The position numbers and the translations under genes were made by a program. Of a stretch of 32,518 bases of DNA, positions 19,847 through 30,350 are shown piece after piece. The DNA lies in contig NZ_JACCDD010000012.1 in NCBI RefSeq assembly GCF_013415115.1, positions 1-32,518 of the forward strand, in the 5' to 3' direction. Positions within the stretch are counted from its first letter, which is position 1, and every line of letters starts with the position of its first letter. Below the pieces are notes generated by a model. The model was not told where the DNA came from. It saw only the letters and a list, made by a program, of their open reading frames with translations, and did not search any database. The DNA comes from Vreelandella zhaodongensis (GTDB taxonomy: Bacteria; Pseudomonadota; Gammaproteobacteria; Pseudomonadales; Halomonadaceae).

Positions 19847-19904
19847 GGCAGGAAGTTCCCTGCCCATATAAAGAAGTGGCACTTCTGGCTTTCGCTACCA
19901 CTTC
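19847..19904 (-). promoter_or_regulatory. Possible metK leader hairpins (alternative pairings)
   Basis: Reading towards metK, GAAGTGG (98-104 of the 19800s block, i.e. 19898-19904) and a nearby GAAGTG (19880-19885) can each pair with CCACTTC (19873-19879), so the pairings exclude each other. TTTATAT follows. A second hairpin GGCAGG/CCTGCC lies at 19847-19864. This could be an attenuator-like leader, or simply promoter DNA if TTTATA is the -10. No known riboswitch class is recognised. Confidence 0.3.
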
Positions 19905-19959
19905 GGGAGGCAGAGTCTACACGCTGTTGGGGATTCTTCCCAGAACGGGCAACCAGAAT

Positions 19960-19988
19960 TTGCCGCCGCAGGGGAAGTCAGCGACAAT
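19960..19988 (+). promoter_or_regulatory. Candidate sigma70 promoter of tkt
   Basis: TTGCCG (19960-19965) and GACAAT (19983-19988) are spaced by 17 bases. The implied start near 19995 leaves a leader of about 35 bases carrying a strong GAGGAG before the tkt ATG. Confidence 0.5.
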
Positions 19989-20029
19989 AGCGTCTTTATT
20001 ATTTTCGTTTTCAGGCGAGGAGCACCCCC

Positions 20030-22021
<1,992 letters not shown>

Positions 22022-22054
22022 CGCCACACAGGTCAATCTAGCGCGGGGTACCTC

Positions 22055-22408
22055 ATGCCCGCGCTAAATGGCCTGTTATGGCTAATTAGCTACTGGTTAA
22101 TCGGAGAAGTGGTCATTCACTTCTCTGGCCTACCTTTTTCTTCAGGGGTGGTTGGCATGTTGTTGCTATGCGCCACCCTTGCCGTACTGGGACGCGTACC
22201 TTCAAGCTTAGCAGCGGCCGCTCAACCACTCATTGCACTTCTCGCCATGCTAATTATGCCTGGCGTTGTTGGTGTTTTTTTTATCCTGGATGAGCTGGCA
22301 GGCCAGTGGTTTGCTATTCTTTTTGGCTTACTGCTGGGAACACTGCTCAGCGTTATCACCACGTTATGGCTACTAAAACGGCTGATTGGACACGCCCATG
22401 CTCGCTAG
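22055..22408 (+). CDS. CidA/LrgA family membrane protein
   Basis: Small holin-like membrane protein of 117 residues with four hydrophobic helices. It has the family pattern IGEVVIHFSGLPFSSGVVGMLLL in the first two helices, ending in a basic tail. LrgA/CidA proteins work with an LrgB/CidB partner; they were linked to autolysis in Staphylococcus, and related pairs in Bacillus import or export pyruvate. The LrgB-like gene overlaps its end by 11 bases, so the two subunits are translationally coupled. It lies just after tkt and before epd, inside a glycolysis/pentose phosphate cluster, which fits a role in overflow or pyruvate transport better than cell lysis. That role is inferred. Confidence 0.88.
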   Translation: MPALNGLLWLISYWLIGEVVIHFSGLPFSSGVVGMLLLCATLAVLGRVPSSLAAAAQPLIALLAMLIMPGVVGVFFILDELAGQWFAILFGLLLGTLLSVITTLWLLKRLIGHAHAR

Positions 22409-23117
22409 CTGGCTGTCGCCATTAACGGTTACGCCGTTATTTGCTGTCGCGTTAACGCTTGCGGCGTACTTGCTGGGCAACGTGCTGTTTAGACGTCTTC
22501 ACAATCCCTCTTGGCTACCAGCAATATTAATTGCCGCGCTTCTACTGGCGGCCATACTAGCCGTGCTGGGCTTGCCCTACGACACTTACCAGCAGGGTGC
22601 TACCTGGCTCACGATTTTATTGGGGCCAGCCACTGTTGCTCTGGGCATGCCACTCTATCAACAGCTGCCACGCATTGGTGAATTGTGGAAACCGCTTACG
22701 CTATGCCTACCAATAGCAGCCACACTTGCCGCTTGCTATGCTTTGGCGTTGGCTTGGCTACTCGGTGCTAGCCCTACTCTCCTGGCTTCTATTGCTGCCA
22801 AGTCGGTCACCGCCCCTATTGCTATCGGCATTACCGAGCAGCTCGGCGGCAGCGTTGCGCTACTAATGGGAGCATTACTGGTGACAGGCGTCATCACCAT
22901 CCCATTAGTCAGCATCGCCGCTCGGCTACTAAAGATTGATGATGAGCGCATTATCGGTTTCGCACTCGGACTGAATGGCCATGCTATCGGCACCGTGCGC
23001 GCCTTTGAGCTAAGCCCCACAGCCGGTGCCTTTGCTTCGCTGGGTATGAGCTTAACCGGCATTTTTACCGCGCTATTACTGCCACTTGCCTGGCAGCTGA
23101 TAAGCATCGCCAGCTGA
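22398..23117 (+). CDS. CidB/LrgB family membrane protein
   Basis: Partner of the LrgA-like protein. The 239-residue chain has about six or seven hydrophobic helices. It shows the family's most conserved stretch: a Lys-Ser-Val-Thr-Ala-Pro-Ile-Ala motif (SVTAPIAIGI, about 135-145) followed by LGGSVALLMGALLVTGVI, and FALGLNGHAIGTVRAFE (about 195-211). I chose the ATG at 22398, with TTGGA upstream; an in-frame TTG at 22386 would add four residues. It overlaps the LrgA-like gene by 11 bases. The gap to epd is 46 bases, so read-through from tkt to epd is likely. Confidence 0.88.
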   Translation: MLASWLSPLTVTPLFAVALTLAAYLLGNVLFRRLHNPSWLPAILIAALLLAAILAVLGLPYDTYQQGATWLTILLGPATVALGMPLYQQLPRIGELWKPLTLCLPIAATLAACYALALAWLLGASPTLLASIAAKSVTAPIAIGITEQLGGSVALLMGALLVTGVITIPLVSIAARLLKIDDERIIGFALGLNGHAIGTVRAFELSPTAGAFASLGMSLTGIFTALLLPLAWQLISIAS

Positions 23118-23163
23118 AATACGCTATCATCGCGCATATTTTTCTTAAGAGCCGCTTCGCGAC

Positions 23164-24207
23164 ATGGCTAACGCAACCTCTAAGTATCGTATTGCCATTA
23201 ATGGTTACGGGCGCATTGGCCAATGCGTGCTAAGAGCGCTGGTTGAACGCAACCTCCCTGAGCTTGAAGTGGTCGCTATCAATGAGCTTTCTGATCTTGC
23301 GACCATCACTTACCTTACCCGCTACGACACCACCCACGGTCGCTTTCCTGGCGACGTGGATCACGACGGTGAAGCATTGCTGATTAATGGCCAACGTATC
23401 CAGGTGCTCTGCGAACGCGACCCGCAAGCGCTGCCCTGGGCAGCATTAGACGTTGATCTGGTGCTTGAGTGCTCCGGCAGCTTTAAGGATCGTGTGACCG
23501 CGGAGCAACACTTAACCGCAGGGGCTAAGCGGCTGCTGTTTTCCCAGCCCGCTGAAAATGATGTGGATGCAACTATTGTATGGGGCATCAACGAGCACGA
23601 GTTAGCACTCTCCCAGCGTGTTCTGTCGGCGGCCTCCTGCACCACCAACTGCTTGGTACCGTTACTCACCGTACTAGATGAAGCATTGGGGCTTGAGCAT
23701 GGCGTGACGACCACGATTCACTCAGCGATGAACGATCAGCCGGTCATTGATGCCTACCACCAAACTGACCTGCGTCTGACGCGCTCGGCCATGCAGTCAA
23801 TTGTGCCGGTGGACACGGGGCTGGCCATAGGCATCAGCCGCCTTATGCCCAGCTTAGCTGGGCGTTTTGAATGCCTGCACGTGCGCGTACCGACCATTAA
23901 CGTCTCCGCCATGGATGCGGCATTAACCGTACGTCACGACACCAGCGCCGCACAGGTTAACGAATTGTTGCGCAACGCTAGCCAACAGCGTTTAGCCGGC
24001 GTCCTGGGCTATACCGAAGCCCCCATGGCATCGATTGATTTTAATCACGATCCGCGCTCGGGCATCCTAGATGCCACGCAAACACGGGTCGCGGGCGCAC
24101 GCTTGATCAAGTTATTGTGCTGGTTTGACAATGAATGGGGCTTTGCCAACCGCATGCTGGATATCAGCCAGCGGCTGGCATCACTTTCGACAAGTAATAC
24201 TCGTTAG
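23164..24207 (+). CDS. epd: Erythrose-4-phosphate dehydrogenase (GapB/Epd type)
   Basis: NAD-dependent oxidation of erythrose 4-phosphate to 4-phosphoerythronate, feeding pyridoxal phosphate synthesis. It belongs to the GAPDH superfamily. The 347-residue protein has the Rossmann start INGYGRIGQ (12-20), catalytic C159 in SAASCTTNC, and H186 in [18 protein letters not shown]. It retains Epd-specific stretches ([27 protein letters not shown]) that match E. coli Epd more than GapA. Its place directly before pgk and fba is the classical gammaproteobacterial epd-pgk-fba order. A glycolytic GAPDH role is the alternative; sequence details favour Epd. Confidence 0.9.
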   Translation: MANATSKYRIAINGYGRIGQCVLRALVERNLPELEVVAINELSDLATITYLTRYDTTHGRFPGDVDHDGEALLINGQRIQVLCERDPQALPWAALDVDLVLECSGSFKDRVTAEQHLTAGAKRLLFSQPAENDVDATIVWGINEHELALSQRVLSAASCTTNCLVPLLTVLDEALGLEHGVTTTIHSAMNDQPVIDAYHQTDLRLTRSAMQSIVPVDTGLAIGISRLMPSLAGRFECLHVRVPTINVSAMDAALTVRHDTSAAQVNELLRNASQQRLAGVLGYTEAPMASIDFNHDPRSGILDATQTRVAGARLIKLLCWFDNEWGFANRMLDISQRLASLSTSNTR

Positions 24208-24254
24208 CTTGCAGTACTTCTTTTTATCCGTTTGAACACGAGGAAACCGCTCAC

Positions 24255-25424
24255 ATGAACGTGCAAAAAATGACCGACCTGTCCCTGGAAGGGCAGCGCG
24301 TGCTGATTCGTGAAGACCTTAACGTGCCCATCAAACATGGCCGTGTTTCCAGTGATGCTCGCCTACGCGCGGCGTTACCCTCTATTCAAACGGCGGCTCA
24401 AGCAGGTGCGAAAGTGATGCTGATGAGCCATTTAGGCCGCCCCACCGAGGGAGAGCCTGCTGAAGAGTTTTCGTTAGCCCCCGTTGCCGAACGCTTAAGC
24501 GAGCTGTTAGGTCACCCCGTTACATTAATCAAAGATTACCTCGAAACAGCGCCAACGTTGGCTAACGGCGATGTTGTGCTGCTTGAGAACGTGCGCTTTA
24601 ACAGCGGTGAAAAGAAAGACGACGAGCAGCTTGCTAAGCAGTACGCAGCGTTGTGTGACGTGTTCGTCATGGATGCCTTCGGCACGGCACACCGCGCCCA
24701 GGCCTCTACCCACGGCGTGGCGCGCTTTGCCCCGCAGGCGTGTGCAGGACCGCTGCTTGCCCAAGAGCTTGATGCACTTAAAAAAGCACTGGCGACCCCA
24801 GCACGCCCCATGACAGCGATTGTCGGCGGCTCTAAAGTGTCCACCAAGCTAGACGTGCTCACGGCGCTTTCTGACAAGTGTGATCAGTTAATTGTCGGCG
24901 GTGGTATCGCCAACACGTTTATCGCTGCGGCAGGCTATAATGTGGGTAAGTCGCTCTACGAAGCAGATTTAATGGGTCAGGCAAAAGCACTTATGGAGAA
25001 AGTCTCCATTCCGCTACCAACGGATGTCGTCGTGGCCACCGAATTTTCTGAGTCTGCCAAGGCCGTCATCAAGCCGGTTGACCAAGTCACCGATAACGAA
25101 ATGATTCTGGATATCGGCCCCGACACCGCCGCTTACCTGGCCAGCCTTTTAAAAGAGGCAGGCACCATTTTATGGAACGGGCCCGTAGGCGTGTTTGAAA
25201 TTGACCAATTTGGCAAAGGCACCGAGGTGCTTTCCCATGCGATTGCCGACAGCAGCGCTTTCTCAATCGCAGGGGGAGGTGATACGTTAGCGGCCATCGA
25301 CAAATACGCCATAGCCGATCGTGTTTCCTATATCTCAACCGGCGGTGGCGCGTTTCTTGAGTACGTCGAGGGCAAGCAGTTACCTGCCGTCGCCGCCCTC
25401 GAAGCTGCCGCTCAGCGCGGTTAA
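24255..25424 (+). CDS. pgk: Phosphoglycerate kinase
   Basis: Transfers phosphate between 1,3-bisphosphoglycerate and ADP in glycolysis and gluconeogenesis. The 389-residue protein has the usual bacterial length and two-domain layout: REDLNVPI near 19-26 and [14 protein letters not shown] for substrate binding. [12 protein letters not shown] and GGGIANTF mark the hinge and nucleotide domain, then WNGPVGVFE and GGGDTLAAI bind the ATP phosphates. A GAGGAAA precedes the ATG. It lies 47 bases after epd and 82 before fba, consistent with an operon or overlapping transcripts. Confidence 0.97.
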   Translation: MNVQKMTDLSLEGQRVLIREDLNVPIKHGRVSSDARLRAALPSIQTAAQAGAKVMLMSHLGRPTEGEPAEEFSLAPVAERLSELLGHPVTLIKDYLETAPTLANGDVVLLENVRFNSGEKKDDEQLAKQYAALCDVFVMDAFGTAHRAQASTHGVARFAPQACAGPLLAQELDALKKALATPARPMTAIVGGSKVSTKLDVLTALSDKCDQLIVGGGIANTFIAAAGYNVGKSLYEADLMGQAKALMEKVSIPLPTDVVVATEFSESAKAVIKPVDQVTDNEMILDIGPDTAAYLASLLKEAGTILWNGPVGVFEIDQFGKGTEVLSHAIADSSAFSIAGGGDTLAAIDKYAIADRVSYISTGGGAFLEYVEGKQLPAVAALEAAAQRG

Positions 25425-25506
25425 TACTCAGCGATGTGAGATGGCATGTTTGCTGCTCTCATTCGCACAGACAACTCAATTTTGACAATACAGATAAGGT
25501 GACCCC

Positions 25507-26571
25507 ATGGCTTTGATCAGCATGCGCCAAATGCTCGACCACGCTGCCGAATATGGTTACGGCATTCCGGCATTCAACGTTAATAACCTCGAGCAGATGC
25601 GCGCCATCATGGAAGCAGCTGACGCCACCGACTCACCGGTTATCGTGCAGGCCTCCGCAGGCGCACGCAAATACGCTGGCGCTCCTTTCCTGCGCCACTT
25701 GATCCTGGCAGCAGTGGAAGAGTTCCCACATATCCCGGTGGTCATGCACCAGGACCACGGCACCAGCCCTGCCGTATGCCAACGCTCTATTCAACTTGGC
25801 TTCTCCTCGGTCATGATGGACGGCTCCTTGGGTGAAGACGGCAAAACGCCGATGGACTACGACTACAACGTCGATGTCACCCGCCGCGCGGTAGAAATGG
25901 CGCATGCCTGTGGTGTTTCTGTGGAAGGCGAGCTGGGCTGCTTAGGTAGCTTAGAAACCGGCATGGCTGGCGAGGAAGACGGCATTGGTGCTGAGGGCAA
26001 GCTGGATATGGAGCAGATGCTCACCGACCCTGAAGAAGCCGCTGAATTTGTAAAAGCGACCCACGTGGATGCGCTGGCGATTGCCATTGGCACCAGCCAC
26101 GGTGCCTATAAATTTACTAAACCACCCACCGGCGATACCCTTTCAATCCAACGCATTAAAGAGATTCACGCACGTATTCCCGATACCCATCTGGTAATGC
26201 ATGGCTCTTCGTCTGTACCTCAGGAGTGGTTGGAAATCATCAACCAGTACGGCGGAAAAATTCCGGAAACCTACGGTGTGCCGGTCGAAGAGATTATTGA
26301 AGGCATTAAGCACGGGGTTCGTAAGGTGAACATCGACACCGATCTTCGTCTTGCTTCAACCGGCGCGGTGCGTCGTTTTATGGCTCAGAACCCTTCTGAA
26401 TTCGACCCGCGTAAATTCCTAAAAGAGACCGTGACTGCCATGCGTGACCTATGTATCGCACGCTATGAAGCGTTCGGTACCGCCGGAAATGCGAGCAAAA
26501 TCAAACCGATCAACCTGGAAGCCATGTTTCAACGCTACGAGCGCGGCGAGCTAGCCCCAAAAGTGAAGTAA
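25507..26571 (+). CDS. fba: Class II fructose-bisphosphate aldolase
   Basis: Zinc-dependent cleavage and formation of fructose 1,6-bisphosphate. The 354-residue protein belongs to the longer, Calvin-cycle-type class II subgroup (CbbA/FbaA-like). It has [10 protein letters not shown] near 21-30 and HQDHG (81-85) with catalytic D83 and zinc ligand H84. The [12 protein letters not shown] region, GTSHGAYKF and [10 protein letters not shown] (second and third zinc histidines), and [11 protein letters not shown] complete the active site. A GTGACC leader without a strong Shine-Dalgarno (AAGGTGA) precedes the ATG. It closes the tkt-to-fba cluster. No RuBisCO or phosphoribulokinase gene is present here, so a glycolytic role is expected. 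Confidence 0.96.
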   Translation: MALISMRQMLDHAAEYGYGIPAFNVNNLEQMRAIMEAADATDSPVIVQASAGARKYAGAPFLRHLILAAVEEFPHIPVVMHQDHGTSPAVCQRSIQLGFSSVMMDGSLGEDGKTPMDYDYNVDVTRRAVEMAHACGVSVEGELGCLGSLETGMAGEEDGIGAEGKLDMEQMLTDPEEAAEFVKATHVDALAIAIGTSHGAYKFTKPPTGDTLSIQRIKEIHARIPDTHLVMHGSSSVPQEWLEIINQYGGKIPETYGVPVEEIIEGIKHGVRKVNIDTDLRLASTGAVRRFMAQNPSEFDPRKFLKETVTAMRDLCIARYEAFGTAGNASKIKPINLEAMFQRYERGELAPKVK

Positions 26572-26583
26572 CCTCTACGCAGC

Positions 26584-26616
26584 AAAAAACCAAGGCGGCC
26601 ACACTGGCCGCCTTGG
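26584..26616 (-). terminator. Strong hairpin with minus-strand terminator polarity behind fba
   Basis: Twelve-base perfect arms CCAAGGCGGCCA (26590-26601) and TGGCCGCCTTGG (26605-26616) enclose CAC. The run of six A lies on the left (26584-26589), so a T-run follows only on the minus strand. After fba on the plus strand there is no T-run. It may still mark the fba mRNA end, but its polarity suits a leftward transcript from 26617-26810. Confidence 0.7.
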
Positions 26617-26835
26617 CCAGTCACTCGACTCCCCTCCCAACCTGACTGCTCCCCAACAACCACTCATTCTCATGACGTTCATTACTGTCATTGGCTTTCA
26701 CTGCACCAACAGCTTTGTGCTATCTTATAAAAAATAACAAAACAGTGTTCACAAATGGACAAAAATCTCGTTCAATAGCGATATGGTCGGCTTCAACCAA
26801 CACAGGTAGTGCATATAGCACTGCAAGGAACGACA

Positions 26836-27534
26836 ATGCCGCTTCCACTATTACTGTTTGATTGTGATGGCACCCTCGTCGATAGCGAACCGCTGTTAGC
26901 CGAAGAGATGGCTATCGGCCTGAACTCTGTCGGATTACCGTTTGCCTCCACTGACTATCTCGGCGAATTTAGAGGTGCTCGCTTTCGACGCATTGTGGCT
27001 GAGCTTCAGCAACGTTACGGCGATGTCGATACGGATCAGCTTGCCAGCATGGAACACTCCATGAGAGCGAGCTTGGCGAACCGCTTAGCCAATGAGCTGC
27101 AAGCCATTCCTGGCGCACGTGAATCGCTTGAAGTACTGAGTAATTATCCTAGCGCGGTTGTTTCCAATGGCCCAGAAAGTAAAATTCACACAGCGTTACA
27201 CGCTACTGGCCTAGCGGATTACTTTGGTCAACGCTTATTTAGTGGTTATACCGCTAACTGCTGGAAGCCTGAGCCCTGTTTACATCTTCATGCAGCTAGT
27301 ATCATGGGGTTTGCGGCAAGTGAATGTATCGCTATCGACGACGCGCTCGTGGGTGTAAGAGCAGCCCTACAGGCTGGGATGACAGTGATTCACTTAAACC
27401 GCTACCCAGATGCTGAAACCACGCCTGAAGGCGCTATCATGATTAGCAACATGTACCAATTGCCCGCAGTCGTTGAGCGTATCACCCATCAAAAATGGCA
27501 GGTATTGGCGCCTCAGCACTCAACCGAGAAATAG
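26836..27534 (+). CDS. HAD-superfamily (subfamily IA) phosphatase, YieH-like
   Basis: Mg-dependent phosphatase for a small phosphorylated metabolite. The 232-residue protein carries HAD motif I DCDGT with nucleophile D9 and acid D11, motif II VVSNGP, motif III lysine in CWKPEP, and motif IV AIDDAL, with an alpha-helical cap between motifs I and II. The stretch VVSNGPESK ... RLFSGYTANCWKPEP closely resembles E. coli YieH (6-phosphogluconate phosphatase), so a sugar-acid phosphate substrate is plausible but unproven. I chose the ATG at 26836 because AAGGA lies six bases before it; a GTG at 26809 would add nine residues. Its stop is one base from the yciH start. Confidence 0.88.
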   Translation: MPLPLLLFDCDGTLVDSEPLLAEEMAIGLNSVGLPFASTDYLGEFRGARFRRIVAELQQRYGDVDTDQLASMEHSMRASLANRLANELQAIPGARESLEVLSNYPSAVVSNGPESKIHTALHATGLADYFGQRLFSGYTANCWKPEPCLHLHAASIMGFAASECIAIDDALVGVRAALQAGMTVIHLNRYPDAETTPEGAIMISNMYQLPAVVERITHQKWQVLAPQHSTEK

Positions 27535-27535
27535 T

Positions 27536-27910
27536 ATGGCTTCATTACGTGACCAGCTTGGCGGCCTTGTCTATTCAACCGAGCATGGAAAAACATGCCC
27601 AGGCTGTCGTGAGTCAATTGATCACTGCCGTTGCGAAGACCCTAGCGAACAAGCACGAATTGCCAGCTTAGATGGCATTGTGCGACTTCGCCGTGAAACC
27701 AGTGGTCGTAAAGGTAAAGGTGTGACGACCATCAGCGGCTTGCCTCTCTCTGGCACTGAATTGAAAACACTCGCTAAAACACTGAAGAAGCGCTGCGGCA
27801 CCGGCGGTGCAGTTAAAGACGGCATTATCGAGATCCAAGGCGATCATCGCGAAACACTGCAACAAGCATTAACTTCATTAGGCTACCAAGTTAAATTTGC
27901 AGGTGGCTAA
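27536..27910 (+). CDS. yciH: SUI1/eIF1-family translation factor YciH
   Basis: Bacterial homologue of eukaryotic initiation factor eIF1, thought to affect start-site fidelity or act under stress. The 124-residue protein has an N-terminal Cys cluster (C21, C24, C31, C33: CPGCRESIDHCRC), a linker, then the SUI1 domain. That domain includes RRETSGRKGKGVTTISGLP, LKKRCGTGGAVKDGIIEIQGDHR and GYQVKFAGG. I chose the ATG at 27536, just after the HAD stop, because family members start MASLRDQLGGLVYST; an upstream in-frame start at 27473 lies inside the HAD gene. Co-transcription with the HAD gene is nearly certain. Confidence 0.94.
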   Translation: MASLRDQLGGLVYSTEHGKTCPGCRESIDHCRCEDPSEQARIASLDGIVRLRRETSGRKGKGVTTISGLPLSGTELKTLAKTLKKRCGTGGAVKDGIIEIQGDHRETLQQALTSLGYQVKFAGG

Positions 27911-27968
27911 CACACCTCTGTAATAACGATCTATCATGAGGTAGATCGCTAAAGGGCAAGGCACTGCA

Positions 27969-28877
27969 ATGGTTTGGCTGGAATACCTGCTACCGCTTAT
28001 TTTTCTGTTCCCCATGGCAGCCATGGGCGGCATTGTATTGGCATTACGTAGCCTTCATGATGCGCGCGTTCAATCGCCGTTTAACGCCCCCTTACGTGAG
28101 CCAGGCCAAGCACTTCGCCAACGTCTGGACCAAGCCTTCTCCAGCCTGTTTTTGAACGGCGCGTTAGGACCTATCGTAAGCCTTGCCCCGCTCGTATACG
28201 GCATGGGACGTATGCTGTTTGTCGAGAGGCAAGACTGGGTGGAGTGGGCGCTATATGGCTTACTCAGCACGCTGCTAGTATTAGGTTTCTCATTACTACT
28301 CATTCGCGACTATCAGCGTATTCGTCGCTTAAAACTCGGTTTAGCCTGCGAACTAGCCGTAGGGCAGGAACTGGAACGTTTGGTGCGCCCCGAAGCACAC
28401 CCTTATTATGTGTTTCATGATGTTCCCACCGATAGCTTTACTATTGATCACGTTGTGGTCACCCCCCACGGTGTTTTCGTCGTTGAGACACGAGCTCGGA
28501 CCCTGGCCATTGGCTCGGATGGAAAAGAAGATAACAACGTCGCTGTTGAACGTGAACGCCTGCGTTTTCCCAACTGGCAAGAGCGCCGCCCTTTGCATAA
28601 AACGCGCCAGGGCGTCAGTTGGCTAACGCAGTGGCTTGAGCGGCGCTGTGGCGTACCGGTTCCTGTACGGGGTGTGCTGGTATTGCCAGGGTGGAACATC
28701 GACACTAGCGAAGCGGCGCCGGATATTCTCGTTGTGAGTGGTCAACAACTAGCCCGCCAGTTAACCGAGCTAACACCCGGCCAGATGAGCGATGCTATTC
28801 ACGATAAGGTCATTCATACCTTACTTGAACGCGCGCGCCTCATGGAGCTAAAGCACCTACGCCAACCCTCCGTGTGA
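27969..28877 (+). CDS. Membrane-anchored NERD-domain protein (nuclease-related)
   Basis: A 302-residue protein with an N-terminal hydrophobic helix (about 5-27), further hydrophobic stretches (about 66-84 and 93-112), and a C-terminal NERD domain (about 125-240). The core TIDHVVVTPHGVFVVETRAR resembles the restriction-endonuclease-like D...ExK centre. It keeps D160 and E173, but the usual lysine is arginine (R175). The NERD fold is linked to nucleases by homology; a real cutting activity here is unproven and may be weakened by the K-to-R change. It follows yciH by 58 bases and converges on the dGTPase-family gene with a nine-base gap. Confidence 0.8.
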   Translation: MVWLEYLLPLIFLFPMAAMGGIVLALRSLHDARVQSPFNAPLREPGQALRQRLDQAFSSLFLNGALGPIVSLAPLVYGMGRMLFVERQDWVEWALYGLLSTLLVLGFSLLLIRDYQRIRRLKLGLACELAVGQELERLVRPEAHPYYVFHDVPTDSFTIDHVVVTPHGVFVVETRARTLAIGSDGKEDNNVAVERERLRFPNWQERRPLHKTRQGVSWLTQWLERRCGVPVPVRGVLVLPGWNIDTSEAAPDILVVSGQQLARQLTELTPGQMSDAIHDKVIHTLLERARLMELKHLRQPSV

Positions 28878-28886
28878 AGACACTTA

Positions 28887-30230
28887 CTAATCCCCCCGCA
28901 GGCGCCCGCCCATTTCTTGAGCCAGATCGACCGCGTAGTGGTCGGTCATACCGCCGATAAAGTCCAGCATACGGCGATAACTGTCATATAGTGTCCATGA
29001 CGGTAGTGGCGTATTTTCACCTATGAGAGCCAATACCCGCTGATGTTTAAACGAACTCTGCCCCGTGTGGTGTAGTTCGTGAGCGGCACCAATAAAGGCT
29101 TCCAGTAGAATGCCCAGCGTGGTGTAAGCGCCTATTTCCAGCTTGGCTTTACGCTCATTTTGAAAAATACGCTCCCGAGCTAACTGTTTTGCCGCTTGTA
29201 CGCCCCACCCCAAGTCAGGATGACACAATTCCAACAAATCCTGGCCTAACGTTCCACTGAGCAATGCCTGCTCATGCTGCACAAAGACGGCCCCTACATC
29301 ATTGACGGCCCGCTCCATTGCCGCTCCCCTTAATAGCGCTATGCGGCGCCGCTGAGACACTTTCCGACTCTCCATCTCAGCGTATTCTGGGGGAAATTCA
29401 CCGGCTATTTGGCGCAGTATCTCGACAACTTCTTCATAGCGAAGAATCCCCATCTCAAGCCCATCTTCCAGGTCGAGCAAGGCATAGCATATATCATCGG
29501 CCGCTTCGACTAACCACGCCAAAGGATGCCGGCACCAGCGGTGCTCACCCTGAGGCAGTAGCCCCACTGCATCAGCCACTTCTTTCAGCAGCGCCTGCTC
29601 CGATTGGTAGCAACCAAATTTCCCTGCACGCCCGCTGTAACGCACCGCCCATGGGTATTTAAGCAACGTGCCGAGCGTTGCTGCGGTCAAGCGCATCCCA
29701 CCATTAAACTGGTTGTACTCTATCTGTGTAATAACACGGAAACCTTGAGCGTTACCTTCATAGGTGAGCAGGTCTTTACGTTCAGCGTCGGACAAGCCGT
29801 CTAACAGGCCGCTTTTTTGGGCACGAAGAAACCAGTCACGAATGGCATATTCGCCAGCGTGCCCAAAAGGCGGGTTACCAATGTCATGGCCTAAGCAGGC
29901 TGTCTGAACGATAACCCCCAAATCAGCTGGCGTGATCCAACTTGGTAGGCGGTCTCGTAATAGCTCACCCACGATCATGCCCAAAGAACGCCCGACACAG
30001 CCCACTTCCAATGAATGCGTCAAACGGGTATGGATATGATCATTTTCTGTCAGCGGGTGGACTTGGGTTTTCCGCCCTAGGCGTCTGAAGGAGCCTGAAA
30101 AAACAATTCGGTCATGGTCTTTATGAAAGGGGCTACGCCCTATTTCATGCGTGATTTCACGCATACCGCCCAAACGTTTATCGTGAAGGCGTTGGGGGGA
30201 TAGTAACCGGTCCCATTGCATTTGCGTCAT
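28887..30230 (-). CDS. dgt: dGTP triphosphohydrolase family protein (HD domain)
   Basis: Member of the dGTPase/SAMHD-like HD hydrolases that remove triphosphate from deoxynucleotides. The 447-residue protein belongs to the shorter 'dGTPase-like' type (E. coli Dgt is about 505). Visible catalytic elements are the N-terminal FSGSFRRLGRKTQVHPL, H67 and H72 in HTRLTHSLEV, and the HD pair H115-D116 in GHDIGNPPFGH. Further histidine/aspartate motifs follow (VEAADDICYALLDLEDG). I chose the ATG at 30230 because GGAGGA lies just upstream; an in-frame ATG at 30254 is possible. It converges with the NERD gene. Family members maintain dNTP balance, and some limit phage growth; substrate preference is not readable here. 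Confidence 0.92.
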   Translation of the reverse strand: MTQMQWDRLLSPQRLHDKRLGGMREITHEIGRSPFHKDHDRIVFSGSFRRLGRKTQVHPLTENDHIHTRLTHSLEVGCVGRSLGMIVGELLRDRLPSWITPADLGVIVQTACLGHDIGNPPFGHAGEYAIRDWFLRAQKSGLLDGLSDAERKDLLTYEGNAQGFRVITQIEYNQFNGGMRLTAATLGTLLKYPWAVRYSGRAGKFGCYQSEQALLKEVADAVGLLPQGEHRWCRHPLAWLVEAADDICYALLDLEDGLEMGILRYEEVVEILRQIAGEFPPEYAEMESRKVSQRRRIALLRGAAMERAVNDVGAVFVQHEQALLSGTLGQDLLELCHPDLGWGVQAAKQLARERIFQNERKAKLEIGAYTTLGILLEAFIGAAHELHHTGQSSFKHQRVLALIGENTPLPSWTLYDSYRRMLDFIGGMTDHYAVDLAQEMGGRLRGD

Positions 30231-30297
30231 AGCGTTCCTCCGTGAGAGCAACATTCTGACATAAAACCATGATGGATAACTGCTTTCTAGTATCAGG

Positions 30298-30331
30298 CAT
30301 GCGCATAACAGCTCAGAGTGCTATGCGCATG
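30298..30331. repeat. Perfect inverted repeat between the methyltransferase and dgt genes
   Basis: Ten-base arms CATGCGCATA (30298-30307) and TATGCGCATG (30322-30331) enclose 14 bases. Each arm contains the self-complementary CATGCGCATG-like core. It sits 20 bases after the methyltransferase stop on the minus strand but lacks a T-run, so it is a poor intrinsic terminator. A regulator site for dgt or an RNA-stabilising hairpin are alternatives. Confidence 0.5.
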
Positions 30332-30350
30332 AGTATTCTTAACCGATTGG

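Noticed and set aside
19787..20029. SAM, SAH or MetJ control of metK
   Set aside because: No MetJ-box repeats and no consensus core of known SAM/SAH riboswitches could be found by eye on the minus strand.
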